From contig JAURQH010000100.1 of the NCBI GenBank assembly GCA_030836185.1, forward strand, positions 53,203-117,202: 64,000 bases of DNA. The letters are read 5' to 3'. This DNA comes from Planctomycetota bacterium. Its GTDB lineage: Bacteria; Planctomycetota; Planctomycetia; Planctomycetales; Planctomycetaceae. Made by a program: the position numbers and the translations under genes. The notes beneath the pieces were generated by a model. The model saw only the letters and a list, made by a program, of their open reading frames with translations. It was not told where the DNA came from and ran no database searches. Numbering within the stretch: the first letter of the stretch is position 1; the number at the start of each line of letters is the position of its first letter. Below are positions 41,746 through 51,179 of this stretch, piece by piece.

Positions 41746-44613
41746 ATGCGTCTCAAATATCTGCTCAATTCTTCTCGACTGATCACGACAAGCCTGCTGG
41801 TTCTGTTGTTTGTTTCACCGGCTTTCGCTCAGGTGGATTACAGCCGCGAAATTCGACCTCTATTGGCCAAACGCTGTTACTCATGCCATGGCCCCGGCGA
41901 ACAAGAAGCGGGCTTGCGCGTTGATCAAGAAGCCAGCATCAAGTCGGAACTGGAATCGGGCGAGTACGCCATCATCTCAGGAAAGCCTGACGAATCGGAA
42001 CTCATTGCCCGCATCAGCAGTGACGACGAGTTCACACGAATGCCCCCCGAAGGAAAACCGCTCACTGACCAGGAAGTCAAACTGCTGAAACAATGGATTT
42101 CTGAAGGTGCGAAATGGGAATCTCATTGGGCCTTCAAAGAGGTTGCACACCCTGAGCCACCCACCGTGAAACAGCAAGATTGGATCAAGACGCCCATTGA
42201 TGCGTTCGTTCTGAATCGTCTGGAGCAGAACCATCTCTCGCCCAACCCACGCGCCACAAAGCTTCAACTCATTCGCCGAGCCACTTATAACCTCACCGGC
42301 TTACCGCCGAGCCAATCCGAGGTCGAAGCATTTCTCAACGACGAATCTTCAAACGCATTTGAAAAAGTGGTTGATCGATTACTTGAATCACCACGATACG
42401 GGGAACACTGGGCGCGACATTGGCTCGATGTGGTCCGCTATGCGGAAACCAACAGTTTCGAACGTGACGACCCGAAACCGCACGCCTGGCGTTATCGCGA
42501 CTATGTGATTCGATCCTTCAACGATGATAAGCCGTACTCTCAATTTGTCCGGGAACAACTCGCGGGCGACGAACTCGATGAAGTCACCCCCGACTCGATC
42601 ATCGCCACCGGGTATTATCGACTCGGAATCTGGGACGACGAACCCGCTGACCGGTTACTCGCCGTCTACGACAATCTCGATGATCTCGTCTCGACCACCG
42701 GACAAGCGTTTTTGGCGCTGACCATCAACTGCGCACGTTGTCACGACCACAAGATCGATCCGATCACTCAGGCTGATTATTACAGCCTGGCCTCTTTCTT
42801 TAATGGGATCAAACCCATGGTGAGAGGTGGCGGCCCAAATATTGAACGCGCAATTTTCCCGAGTGAAGAGGCTCGTCAGGAATATGATCGCAAAGTGCAA
42901 GAGTTGAATCAGCAGCGTAATGCAGCGCAGGCAAAGGTTCGTGCTTTTGAAGATGAGTTCCGAAAGAAGTACGAGAAAATTTCACTTGCCGAAGTTCAGC
43001 AACCTGACTTAGCGAATCTCAAGTATCGCTTCTATCGAGAGACATTTGAAAAACTCCCCGAATTCGACAACCTGAAGGCCGAGACAGAAGAATCGCTCGA
43101 TCCGCCCTACTTCGACATTCGTCCCGCCACACGCGAAGACTTCTTCGGATTTGTGTTTGAAGGAGAACTGGTTGTCCCTGAAGACGGGCAATATACCTTC
43201 TGGCTCGACTCTGATGATGGCGCTCGACTTATCATCGACGGAAAAAAACTGATTGAATACGATGGTATTCATGGAGTTGGCAAACCCCATCAGAAACCAC
43301 TCGAACTGAAAGCCGGGCGTGTGGCGATTCGTCTCGAATATTTTCAGGGACAGCACGGCAAAGGTTTGGCGATCCGCTGGTCGGGACCAAAGTTCCGCGA
43401 CCGGTACCTCTCGGCGACCACTGCCGATAATGTTCTTCTTTCGGAACTCAGTTCGCGACCACTGCCGGAGTTGATACGGATCTCGGGCCGCAAAGTTCTT
43501 GGCCCGAAACGCTTCAAGCAGTACAACGATCTCAAAAAAGAAATGGGGCAGCTCTTCAATAAAAAAATCCACGCCGACTATGCTCTCGCTGTGACTGCAA
43601 TCCCCGAGCCTCCCGAGATGCACATTCTCAACCGAGGCAATCCCCGATTGGTGGGAGAGAAAGTCACTCCCACTTTTCCTGTCTTGTTGACATCTCAGAA
43701 ACCCGAAATTGAAAAAACGTCCTCGAACACATCAGGACGACGACGTGCCTTGGCCGAATGGATCACTTCCACCGACAACAAAATGACGGCACGGGTGATG
43801 GTGAACCGCATCTGGCAACACCAATTTGGTCGGGGCATCGTGCGTTCTCCCAATAACTTTGGATTGCTGGGCTCAGTGCCGACACACCCCGAATTGCTCG
43901 ACTGGCTTGCATCTGACTTTATGGATCATGGATGGGCCATCAAGCGAATTCAGAAAACGATTCTGATGTCCAATACCTGGCAACAATCATCGGCTCCGAG
44001 TCCAGAGTCCTACACAGTCGATCCAACAAATGATCTATTCTGGAAGCACGACATGCGGCGTCTCAACGCCGAGGAAATTCGAGACTCACTGTTTGCGGCG
44101 ACTGGTGAAATCAATTTCAAAATGTATGGCCCCGGTATCTACCCCATCATTCCCGCAGCGATTCTGGCGGGACAATCCCAACCGGGAAAAGGTTGGGGCG
44201 ATTCGTCTCCTGAGGAACGCGCACGTCGTTCGGTCTACATTCATATTAAGCGATCACTGATCACGCCATTTCTGGCTGAGTTTGATTTCTGCGAAACGGA
44301 CAGCAGTTGTGCGGATCGATTCAGCACCGTCCAACCGACACAGGCACTCGGTATGTTGAATAGTGAATTTGTCCACGAACGAGCACTCGTCCTTGCCGAC
44401 AAGTTACAGCAAGATCACCCCGGCAACCTGGATGCTCAGATAGATCATGCAATCTGGCTTACCTGCCAGCGCCCCGCCACCGAAAGCGATCTCGAACGAG
44501 GCCGCACATTGGTCAATTCTCTGAAATCCGAACATGGTCTGAATGACGAACAGGCTCTCGACCTGTACGCTTTGATGATCGTCAATTTGAACGAATTCAT
44601 GTATCTCGACTGA
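41746..44613 (+). CDS. Planctomycete cytochrome protein, PSCyt1-DUF1549-PA14-DUF1553
   Basis: A 955-residue exported protein. ATG 41746 starts a Sec signal (MRLKYLLNSSRLITTSLLVL) and is preferred over the in-frame ATG at 41671. The cytochrome domain has CYSCH at 44-48. DUF1549 spans about 150-350, with RYGEHWARHWLDVVRYAE and a second CARCH. A PA14 domain lies at about 465-550, with DGQYTFWLDSDDGARLIIDG and the closing LAIRWSGP. DUF1553 fills about 660-940, with TARVMVNRIWQHQFGRGIV. PA14 domains often bind sugars, so substrate is probably a polysaccharide. The DUF1501 partner follows 12 bases downstream. Confidence 0.93.
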   Translation: MRLKYLLNSSRLITTSLLVLLFVSPAFAQVDYSREIRPLLAKRCYSCHGPGEQEAGLRVDQEASIKSELESGEYAIISGKPDESELIARISSDDEFTRMPPEGKPLTDQEVKLLKQWISEGAKWESHWAFKEVAHPEPPTVKQQDWIKTPIDAFVLNRLEQNHLSPNPRATKLQLIRRATYNLTGLPPSQSEVEAFLNDESSNAFEKVVDRLLESPRYGEHWARHWLDVVRYAETNSFERDDPKPHAWRYRDYVIRSFNDDKPYSQFVREQLAGDELDEVTPDSIIATGYYRLGIWDDEPADRLLAVYDNLDDLVSTTGQAFLALTINCARCHDHKIDPITQADYYSLASFFNGIKPMVRGGGPNIERAIFPSEEARQEYDRKVQELNQQRNAAQAKVRAFEDEFRKKYEKISLAEVQQPDLANLKYRFYRETFEKLPEFDNLKAETEESLDPPYFDIRPATREDFFGFVFEGELVVPEDGQYTFWLDSDDGARLIIDGKKLIEYDGIHGVGKPHQKPLELKAGRVAIRLEYFQGQHGKGLAIRWSGPKFRDRYLSATTADNVLLSELSSRPLPELIRISGRKVLGPKRFKQYNDLKKEMGQLFNKKIHADYALAVTAIPEPPEMHILNRGNPRLVGEKVTPTFPVLLTSQKPEIEKTSSNTSGRRRALAEWITSTDNKMTARVMVNRIWQHQFGRGIVRSPNNFGLLGSVPTHPELLDWLASDFMDHGWAIKRIQKTILMSNTWQQSSAPSPESYTVDPTNDLFWKHDMRRLNAEEIRDSLFAATGEINFKMYGPGIYPIIPAAILAGQSQPGKGWGDSSPEERARRSVYIHIKRSLITPFLAEFDFCETDSSCADRFSTVQPTQALGMLNSEFVHERALVLADKLQQDHPGNLDAQIDHAIWLTCQRPATESDLERGRTLVNSLKSEHGLNDEQALDLYALMIVNLNEFMYLD

Positions 44614-44625
44614 GGTCATTTCAAT

Positions 44626-46095
44626 ATGTCACAACACAATCCGAATCAATTTTGCGGACGCACACGCCGGGAGTTCCTGTGGGAATCCGGTGCGGGCTTC
44701 ACGGGACTCGCATTGACCAGCCTGCTGTCGCAAGACGGTTTTCTGGACAATCAGACGATGGCCGCCGACGGGAAGTCGGAATATACCAATCCGCTGGCAC
44801 CCAAAGCGCCGCACTTTGCTCCCAAAGCGAAGAACGTGATCTTCTTGTTCATGTATGGCGGGCCGAGCCACGTTGATACGTTTGATTATAAACCAAAACT
44901 GTACGACTTGGACGGCCAAACCATCGACGTGAAGACCAAAGGTCGTGGTGGGGAGAAAAGCCAGGGTCGAGTGGTCGGACCAAAATGGAAGTTCAAGCAA
45001 TACGGCGAATCGGGACAACACGTTTCGGAACTCTTTCCACATCTCGCCAATCACGTTGACGATATTGCGTTCCTCAAATCGATGACCGCCGACTCACCAA
45101 TCCATGGTTCGGCCATGCTGCAAATGAACTCGGGAAAGATTCTCTCCGGTTCTCCGGCTCTCGGCTCGTGGATTAACTACGGTCTCGGCAGCGTCAACGA
45201 AAACCTGCCCGGTTTCGTCGTCATGCTCGATCCGACCGGCGGCCCCATTTCGGGAGCAAAAAACTGGTCGAGCGGGTATATGCCGGCCACATACCAGGGG
45301 ACATTAATGCGTCCCAAGGGTGACCCGATCCTCAATCTCAATCTCCCCAAGAACATCAGTAAACCGATGCAACGACAACTGCTCGACACACTCAATGCCG
45401 CCAATACCGAGCATATGAAGCAGCGGATCGACAACAGCAATCTCGCCGCTCGTATTTCCAGTTACGAACTTGCGTATAAGATGCAACAACACGCGCCGGA
45501 AGCGGTCGATATCTCTCAAGAGACGCAACAGACACAAGAGAAGTACGGCCTCAACAACGAACGGACTCTCGACTTCGGACGGCGTTGTTTGCTGTCTCGC
45601 CGATTGATCGAACGGGGAGTTCGCTTCGTCCAGTTGTACTCGGGCGGGCATCACAACGACAACAACTGGGACGCTCACGGCGACCTCGAAAAGAACCACA
45701 ACTACCACGCCTTCAACACCGATCAACCCATTGCGGCACTCATTCAGGATCTGAAAGAACGAGATTTGTTCGACGAAACACTCATCATCTGGGGTGGTGA
45801 ATTTGGACGACAACCGACCGCCGAATACGCTCAGGGAACCGGACGCGATCACAACTCTTACGGCTTCACCATGTGGATGGCGGGTGGAGGCATTAAAGGT
45901 GGTCAAAGTGTCGGTGCGACCGATGAACTCGGATCGGCCGCGGTGGAACGTCCCTTCCATGTCAAACATCTGCACGCCACCATCCTGAACCAACTCGGCT
46001 TCGATCCGAACCGCCTCAGTTATTTCTACGGCGGATTGGATCAAAAACTGGTCGGCGTCGAACATGTCGAACCGATCCATGAATTGATTGGGTAG
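44626..46095 (+). CDS. DUF1501 protein, Tat-exported
   Basis: A 489-residue partner of the DUF1549/1553 cytochrome protein. The Tat signal contains TRREFLWESGAGFTGLAL (about 13-30). DUF1501 landmarks are VIFLFMYGGPSHVDTFDYKP (about 70-89), HGSAMLQMNSGK, GGHHNDNNWDAHGD, and GGEFGRQPTAEYAQGTGRDH in its second half. The gene spacing and order (cytochrome gene first) are the standard planctomycete arrangement. The two products probably act together outside the cytoplasm. No activity has been established for the family. Confidence 0.94.
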   Translation: MSQHNPNQFCGRTRREFLWESGAGFTGLALTSLLSQDGFLDNQTMAADGKSEYTNPLAPKAPHFAPKAKNVIFLFMYGGPSHVDTFDYKPKLYDLDGQTIDVKTKGRGGEKSQGRVVGPKWKFKQYGESGQHVSELFPHLANHVDDIAFLKSMTADSPIHGSAMLQMNSGKILSGSPALGSWINYGLGSVNENLPGFVVMLDPTGGPISGAKNWSSGYMPATYQGTLMRPKGDPILNLNLPKNISKPMQRQLLDTLNAANTEHMKQRIDNSNLAARISSYELAYKMQQHAPEAVDISQETQQTQEKYGLNNERTLDFGRRCLLSRRLIERGVRFVQLYSGGHHNDNNWDAHGDLEKNHNYHAFNTDQPIAALIQDLKERDLFDETLIIWGGEFGRQPTAEYAQGTGRDHNSYGFTMWMAGGGIKGGQSVGATDELGSAAVERPFHVKHLHATILNQLGFDPNRLSYFYGGLDQKLVGVEHVEPIHELIG

Positions 46096-46125
46096 TTGCA
46101 AGAACCAGGTGGAGAGCAGGTTCAA

Positions 46126-46539
46126 ATGACAGACATATTGGCTAGAACCGACTTACTTGTATTCTGCACACTTCGGTTTGTTGCATCCATCTCGGCTGGT
46201 GCTGAAATGTACGGGATCACCTTTTACCTGTGCGACATTCTAATTTCATTATTGTGGATCATTCTGAACATTACGTTGTGGAATAATAATTCTGTTGGTC
46301 AATTGGAAATCTATGCACTGAAGCTGCTATCGGTCGTCTCGATTTTGATCGTAATATTTTTGGCAACGGTCCCTCGCGGGGATTTACCGACCTCAGCTCC
46401 CCCATTTGGCGAAGTGTGCTTGAATTGCCAATGGCACGTCTACCGGATGCTCTGGATTGGGCTCTATCTCGTGGTGATGTTATATTTTCTGAAAGCAAAA
46501 ACACCGAATGAGAGTTTGGCGATCAAGCCGGACGTTTGA
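46126..46539 (+). CDS. Small multi-pass membrane protein of unknown function
   Basis: A 137-residue protein starting at ATG 46126 after a GGTGGAGAGCAGG ribosome-binding region. The frame is open back to 46096, just after the DUF1501 stop. Four hydrophobic stretches are visible at about 8-25, 35-55, 65-85 and 108-130. A loop between the last two has two Cys (VCLNCQW). No family is recognised. The 30-base distance to DUF1501 allows cotranscription. Base composition is richer in A/T than the neighbours, which may point to a later arrival. Confidence 0.65.
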   Translation: MTDILARTDLLVFCTLRFVASISAGAEMYGITFYLCDILISLLWIILNITLWNNNSVGQLEIYALKLLSVVSILIVIFLATVPRGDLPTSAPPFGEVCLNCQWHVYRMLWIGLYLVVMLYFLKAKTPNESLAIKPDV

Positions 46540-46600
46540 ATAAATACTTCGAGAGACAATTACTCTCGACTTCGTTCTAGGAGTAATCAATAATTGAGAG

Positions 46601-47191
46601 ATGCCAACACCGCCACAGCTAATCGTTCTTGCCGGTCCCAACGGAGCAGGAAAATCAACTCTCGCTCCTCATCTCCTGCGTGACACTCTCGGTATCAATG
46701 AATTTGTAAATGCGGATAAGATTGCCGAAGGTTTGTCGGGTTATTCCCCCGAAGGAGTTGCCGTCGAAGCGGGTAAGATCATGCTGCAAAGACTGTACGA
46801 GTTGATGAAGAATGGACGCAGTTTTGCGATCGAGACAACGCTGTCTGGACGTAATTGGCTTAAACTATTTCACCGGGCCAAAGAAATTTACGGGTACGAG
46901 ATTACGATCCATTATCTGTGGATCGACTCGTGGGCTTTAGCCGTTGATCGTGTCAATCAACGAACTCACCATGGAGGGCACCATATTCCTGAGAACACGG
47001 TAAAACGTCGATACCGGCGCAGTATTACAAATTTCTTAATTGATTATAAAGAGCTTGCTGATGTCTGGACAATTCACGATACTTCAAAAGACGAAAAGAT
47101 CTTGTTGATTGCCACCAAAGAAAATGACAATGAACAAATCATTGATCCCCTTAAATGGGATCGAATCCACGAGGACATTGACCATGATTGA
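46601..47191 (+). CDS. Zeta-toxin-like P-loop kinase
   Basis: A 196-residue P-loop protein. Walker A is GPNGAGKST (about 12-20), followed by FVNADKIAEGL, where Asp is the usual zeta-family base. FAIETTLSGRNWLKLF matches the substrate-binding segment. An Arg-rich lid, NTVKRRYRRSITNFL (about 130-144), closes the site. Zeta toxins phosphorylate UDP-N-acetylglucosamine and block wall synthesis; close relatives are annotated only as predicted ABC-type ATPases. The final 8 bases overlap the next small gene, a layout typical of toxin-antitoxin pairs, though here the toxin-like gene comes first. Confidence 0.85.
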   Translation: MPTPPQLIVLAGPNGAGKSTLAPHLLRDTLGINEFVNADKIAEGLSGYSPEGVAVEAGKIMLQRLYELMKNGRSFAIETTLSGRNWLKLFHRAKEIYGYEITIHYLWIDSWALAVDRVNQRTHHGGHHIPENTVKRRYRRSITNFLIDYKELADVWTIHDTSKDEKILLIATKENDNEQIIDPLKWDRIHEDIDHD

Positions 47192-47393
47192 TGAAGCTCA
47201 TCAAAATATGCAGACTGGCGATAGCAAGCGGGTTACGGATGCATTGATTAAGGCTCGCGACTCTGCCATTCGACTCCATCGAGCCTACAATATCCAGATG
47301 GCGGTCTCGCGAGACGGGAAAGTCGTGGAAATCTCTCCCTTCGATCTGCAAACTGAAGATGAGAAAGCGGCCAATACTTCTCCTTCAGAATAA
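47184..47393 (+). CDS. Small protein overlapping the zeta-like gene, possible antitoxin
   Basis: A 69-residue protein starting at ATG 47184, inside the last codons of the zeta-like gene (8-base overlap). The frame is open further upstream, but that part duplicates coding in another frame. The N-terminal half is probably helical (HQNMQTGDSKRVTDALIKAR) and the C-terminal half has a short beta strand, VSRDGKVVEISP, before an acidic tail. No family is recognised. Size, charge and overlap fit an antitoxin or an accessory subunit. It is not similar to the epsilon antitoxin as far as can be seen. Confidence 0.65.
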   Translation: MIDEAHQNMQTGDSKRVTDALIKARDSAIRLHRAYNIQMAVSRDGKVVEISPFDLQTEDEKAANTSPSE

Positions 47394-47402
47394 GCGCTCA
47401 CT

Positions 47403-48590
47403 ATGTCTCGATCTCTGCTGCTACCGTTGCTCTGGTTATTTGTTTCACAATCAGCCTTCGCCGCAGAGCCGTGGACTCGGCACACCATCGACGATTCATC
47501 GCGCGGAGCCGATGGTGTTCGCGTTGCCGATGTGAATGGCGATGGGCTGCCTGATTTGACCACCGGATGGGAAGAAGGTGGCAAGGTTCGAGTTTATCTC
47601 AACCCCGGTCCCGAGAAGGCGAAAGAACAGTGGCCGGCGGTGACGGTTGGAAATGTCAAAAGCCCCGAAGACGCGGTCTTCGCCGATCTGGACGGAGATG
47701 GAGCGATGGATGTCGTCAGTTCCTGCGAAGGTTCGACGCAGACGGTCTTCGTTCATTGGGCTCCCAAAAGCGCCGATGATTATCTGAAACCCGACAAGTG
47801 GTCAACCGCCGCGTTTCCTGCGACCAAAAAGAAAACACGCTGGATGTTCTGCCTGCCGATGGATGTGGATGGGAAGAATGGAATCGATCTCATTCTCGGA
47901 TCAAAACAACCAAATGCCGTCGTCGGCTGGTTGGAATCTCCCAGTGACCCTCGAAAATTGAGGGACTGGATTTGGCATCCGCTTTACGACGCGGGTTGGA
48001 TCATGTCACTGATGAAAGTCGATCTGACCGGTGACGGCAGAGACGACGTCTTACTGACCGACCGCAAAGGACCAACCCGAGGATTGGTTCTACTCGAACA
48101 TCCGGGACACGAGAAGGCGATGGAACAATGGCCCATCCACCGTATTGGTGGCAATGACCATGAAGTGATGTTTCTCGATCATCAAACAAGCCCCAAAGCG
48201 AGATGGGAAATTATCGTCTCCACCAAAGACAATGATCTGCTCGGCTTTTCTCGCGACGACCAACCTCACGCCTGGAATCAATCCGCGATTCCTGCTGCTA
48301 AAAACACCGGCACGATGAAATCAGTCCGCTGGATCGACGTTGATCTCGATGGACGACAGGAACTGATTTATTCGTGTGAAAATGCAAACGGAAAGCTCTC
48401 GGGGCTGGTCTGGTTGGAAGCGACCGATGATCCAGCCAACTGGAAACGTCATGAAGTCTCCGGGCCGGAAGGAATCAAATTCGATTTACTCCAGTTATTG
48501 GATCTCGACCACGACGGTGACCTCGATGTGGTCACCTGCGAAGAACGAAAAAATCTCGGCGTCATCTGGTACGAAAACCCGACGCGCTGA
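47403..48590 (+). CDS. Exported FG-GAP/VCBS repeat protein
   Basis: A 395-residue exported protein. The signal peptide is MSRSLLLPLLWLFVSQSAFA. The mature part is a beta-propeller of FG-GAP-like blades, each with an Asp-rich calcium loop: DVNGDGLPD (about 41-49), DLDGDGAMD, DVDGKNGID, DLTGDGRDD, DVDLDGRQE and DLDHDGDLD near the end. Such propellers bind ligands or other proteins at the surface. The gene starts 9 bases after the small zeta-linked gene, which may be chance, and converges on the Gfo/Idh/MocA gene with 5 bases between the stops. Confidence 0.88.
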   Translation: MSRSLLLPLLWLFVSQSAFAAEPWTRHTIDDSSRGADGVRVADVNGDGLPDLTTGWEEGGKVRVYLNPGPEKAKEQWPAVTVGNVKSPEDAVFADLDGDGAMDVVSSCEGSTQTVFVHWAPKSADDYLKPDKWSTAAFPATKKKTRWMFCLPMDVDGKNGIDLILGSKQPNAVVGWLESPSDPRKLRDWIWHPLYDAGWIMSLMKVDLTGDGRDDVLLTDRKGPTRGLVLLEHPGHEKAMEQWPIHRIGGNDHEVMFLDHQTSPKARWEIIVSTKDNDLLGFSRDDQPHAWNQSAIPAAKNTGTMKSVRWIDVDLDGRQELIYSCENANGKLSGLVWLEATDDPANWKRHEVSGPEGIKFDLLQLLDLDHDGDLDVVTCEERKNLGVIWYENPTR

Positions 48591-48595
48591 ACGCG

Positions 48596-49885
48596 TTAAA
48601 CCTCCCAGCCCTTACGGAATTCGGGAACAATTTGAGCAGCGGCAGCATCGTTGCCGATGGCTTTGAGTTTCTCGGCGTTCCATTCAAATTCTTTTCCACC
48701 AGCACGGAACGCTACATTGCCCAGCAAAACGGTTTCTGACAGTGGTCCAGAATAACCAAACTCACACGTTGCGGGGGCATCCCCCTTACAGGCATTGATC
48801 CATTCCTTGTGGAAGCCGGGAGATTTCGGAATCGTCTCGGCGGCTTTGAAGTTCTCGAACTTCTCTTCTGGATACAGTTTGTATTTGCCGAAACCTGTGG
48901 CGAGGATTCCTTCTGTCCCGACGAAGATGGTATTCATCCCTTTCACGGAAAGACCTTTCTCTTTCAGAATATCGGGGCCGGTCGCTGAATGTGCCCAATG
49001 CAAATTGACATCCTGTTCTGAAAAATAGAACTTGGTTGACATCGATTTGGGAGTCGTCAAATCGTGGACGGTGCCCGATTCCGCAGATACAGTCGTCGGA
49101 TATTTCAGATCAAGTGCCCAGAAAGGGATATCAAGAATGTGGCAGCCGAAGTTCCCAGTTTCTCCCGTGCCATAATCCCACCAAAACCTCCAGCCGTACG
49201 GACAGATGGTAGGATGATAATCTCTCATCGGTGCCGGACCGACCCATAAATCCCAATCGAGAGTCGCGGGAACTTTGGGAGAATCTTTCGGGACAGGAGG
49301 CATGCCGCGACTACCGCCGATCCACGAATAAACATCGGTTACTTTGCCAATGGCTCCGGCTTTAATGATGTCAACGCTTTGATGAATGTTGTTGAGTGTA
49401 TGTCGCTGGACACCAAGTTGCGTGGCGACGCCTTTCTCCTTCGCCTTCTTGGTCATCTCGCGAACTTCCCACACGCTGTGTGCCATCGGCTTTTCGCAAT
49501 AGACGTGCTTGCCCATGTCCATTGCCATCATGGCGGGATGGAAATGTGTATGGTCGGGCGTACTGATGACTACGCCATCAATCTCGTTCTCCATCTCGTC
49601 CAGCATCTTGCGAAAGTCGGTGTATAATTTCACACCGGGATATTTTTCCAGCGTCTTGCCAGCACGAGAGGTATCAACATCACAGAAACCGACAATGTTT
49701 TCGCCCTTCACACCACCGACATTGGCAGACCCTCGGCCTCCTACACCGATACAAACCACGTTCAGCTTTTCATTGGCCGACTTTTCTGCTCGGGCAGATC
49801 GAGAATTTGTGGCAAACCACATGGCTGAACCAGCAGCGGCTGCCGTTGTTTTGAGTGCATCGCGACGTGTGATATTTTGTGACAT
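48596..49885 (-). CDS. Gfo/Idh/MocA family oxidoreductase, Tat-exported
   Basis: A 429-residue NAD(P)-dependent sugar oxidoreductase. An N-terminal twin-arginine signal is visible (TRRDALKTTAAAAGSAMW, about 5-22). The Rossmann motif is VVCIGVGGRGSANVGG (about 44-59), followed by GFCDVDTSRAG. The family motif EKPMAHSV (about 134-141) carries the catalytic Lys. GHCHILDIPFWALD-type sequence (here FGCHILDIPFWALD) supplies the active-site His. Exported members act on extracellular sugars with a tightly bound cofactor carried through Tat. The substrate is unknown. Confidence 0.93.
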   Translation of the reverse strand: MSQNITRRDALKTTAAAAGSAMWFATNSRSARAEKSANEKLNVVCIGVGGRGSANVGGVKGENIVGFCDVDTSRAGKTLEKYPGVKLYTDFRKMLDEMENEIDGVVISTPDHTHFHPAMMAMDMGKHVYCEKPMAHSVWEVREMTKKAKEKGVATQLGVQRHTLNNIHQSVDIIKAGAIGKVTDVYSWIGGSRGMPPVPKDSPKVPATLDWDLWVGPAPMRDYHPTICPYGWRFWWDYGTGETGNFGCHILDIPFWALDLKYPTTVSAESGTVHDLTTPKSMSTKFYFSEQDVNLHWAHSATGPDILKEKGLSVKGMNTIFVGTEGILATGFGKYKLYPEEKFENFKAAETIPKSPGFHKEWINACKGDAPATCEFGYSGPLSETVLLGNVAFRAGGKEFEWNAEKLKAIGNDAAAAQIVPEFRKGWEV

Positions 49886-49996
49886 GAACGCCCCTTATTG
49901 ATTCAGTTTATTTTCGAAAGCAATCCCGTTTTGTTTCTCGTGTCAGTATAGCGACACTGCCAACTCATTTCTCGCAAAATTTAGCCGACCCGACAA

Positions 49997-51139
49997 TCAA
50001 ACATTTCGCATTTTTGACACAACACGAGTGATTCGTTCGACCGCATCATCCATTTCTGCCAATGTGTTCTGAACACCGACGGAAAACCGTACCGCTGAGG
50101 AATAAATTTCTTCCTGTTTGTTCATCGCGAGCAGAATGGGAGCCGGCTCAGCAGATCCACTCGCACAGGTACTTCCCAATGAACAGGCAATACCGGCAAG
50201 ATCAAGAGCGACTAACAAGGCTTCTCCATCGACACCGGGAAACGAGATGTTCAAGGTGTTCGGCAACCGATGCTCTTGAGAGCCGTTGATTTCCACGGGA
50301 CGACATTTTGCTTCCAAACCCGTTTGCAGTCGATCTCTCAAATCGGACAGCGTCTTCACTCTGGCTTCGAAATCATCGACACACATTTCCAAAGCGCGAG
50401 CCATACCGGCAATCAATGCGGTCGGTTCGGTCCCCGGTCGTTTTCCCTGCTCCTGAAATCCTCCCGTCACAACCGGTTGCATCTTGAGTCCTTGACGGAT
50501 TAACAACGCGCCAATTCCTCGTGGACCTCCGAATTTGTGAGCGGCGAGACTCAATGTCATCACACGCATATTCTGAAAATTGATCGGAATACGTCCGACC
50601 GCCTGCACCGCATCCACATGCAAAGGAATATTGTGTTTCACACACAACTTGCCAAGTTTGCCGAAGTTCTGGACGACACCTGTTCCATTGTGGGCCAGCA
50701 ACACACACGCCAGACGAATCTCCTCCCACGGCAAATCGGCCAATTGCTCACGGTCAATAAGACCGTTATCTTTCACAGGAATCTCACAAATCGACCAACC
50801 GTAAGAGCGTAAGTCCTCACACGTTTTTCGAGAAGCGGGATGATCGCCGGGAGTCATCAAAATTTTTCCCGGCTTGCCATAAGCAAGTCCGCGGAGTGCC
50901 AAGTTGGTCGATTCAGTCCCACCGCTGGTGAAAATGACTTCTTCGGGTAAACAACCCAGTCGCTCGGCCATCGATTCGCGTGCTGCTTCCAAAACTCTGC
51001 GGGCCTGTCGTCCCTCTGCGTGACGACTACCGGGATTGGCATACGCAGTTTTGTAAGTCTCGGCAACCAGATCGATCACCTCTGGGAAGGGAGGCGTCGT
51101 GGAGTTATGATCGAGATAAATGCGAGCGTTATCCGTCAT
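49997..51139 (-). CDS. Cysteine desulfurase
   Basis: A 380-residue class V PLP enzyme of the IscS/NifS group. YLDHNSTTPPFPEV opens the chain. TSGGTESTNLALRG binds PLP phosphate, HVDAVQAVGRIP carries the Asp/Gln contacts, and LSLAAHKFGGPRGIGAL (about 195-210) has the Schiff-base Lys. The catalytic Cys loop is SLGSTCASGSAEP (about 325). It would remove sulfur from cysteine for Fe-S clusters or thio-modification. No iscU, iscA or mnmA is adjacent, so its sulfur acceptor is unclear. Confidence 0.92.
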   Translation of the reverse strand: MTDNARIYLDHNSTTPPFPEVIDLVAETYKTAYANPGSRHAEGRQARRVLEAARESMAERLGCLPEEVIFTSGGTESTNLALRGLAYGKPGKILMTPGDHPASRKTCEDLRSYGWSICEIPVKDNGLIDREQLADLPWEEIRLACVLLAHNGTGVVQNFGKLGKLCVKHNIPLHVDAVQAVGRIPINFQNMRVMTLSLAAHKFGGPRGIGALLIRQGLKMQPVVTGGFQEQGKRPGTEPTALIAGMARALEMCVDDFEARVKTLSDLRDRLQTGLEAKCRPVEINGSQEHRLPNTLNISFPGVDGEALLVALDLAGIACSLGSTCASGSAEPAPILLAMNKQEEIYSSAVRFSVGVQNTLAEMDDAVERITRVVSKMRNV

Positions 51140-51179
51140 GTCAATAATGTGACAGACTAGGGTTCATTCGTCAAGGGAG

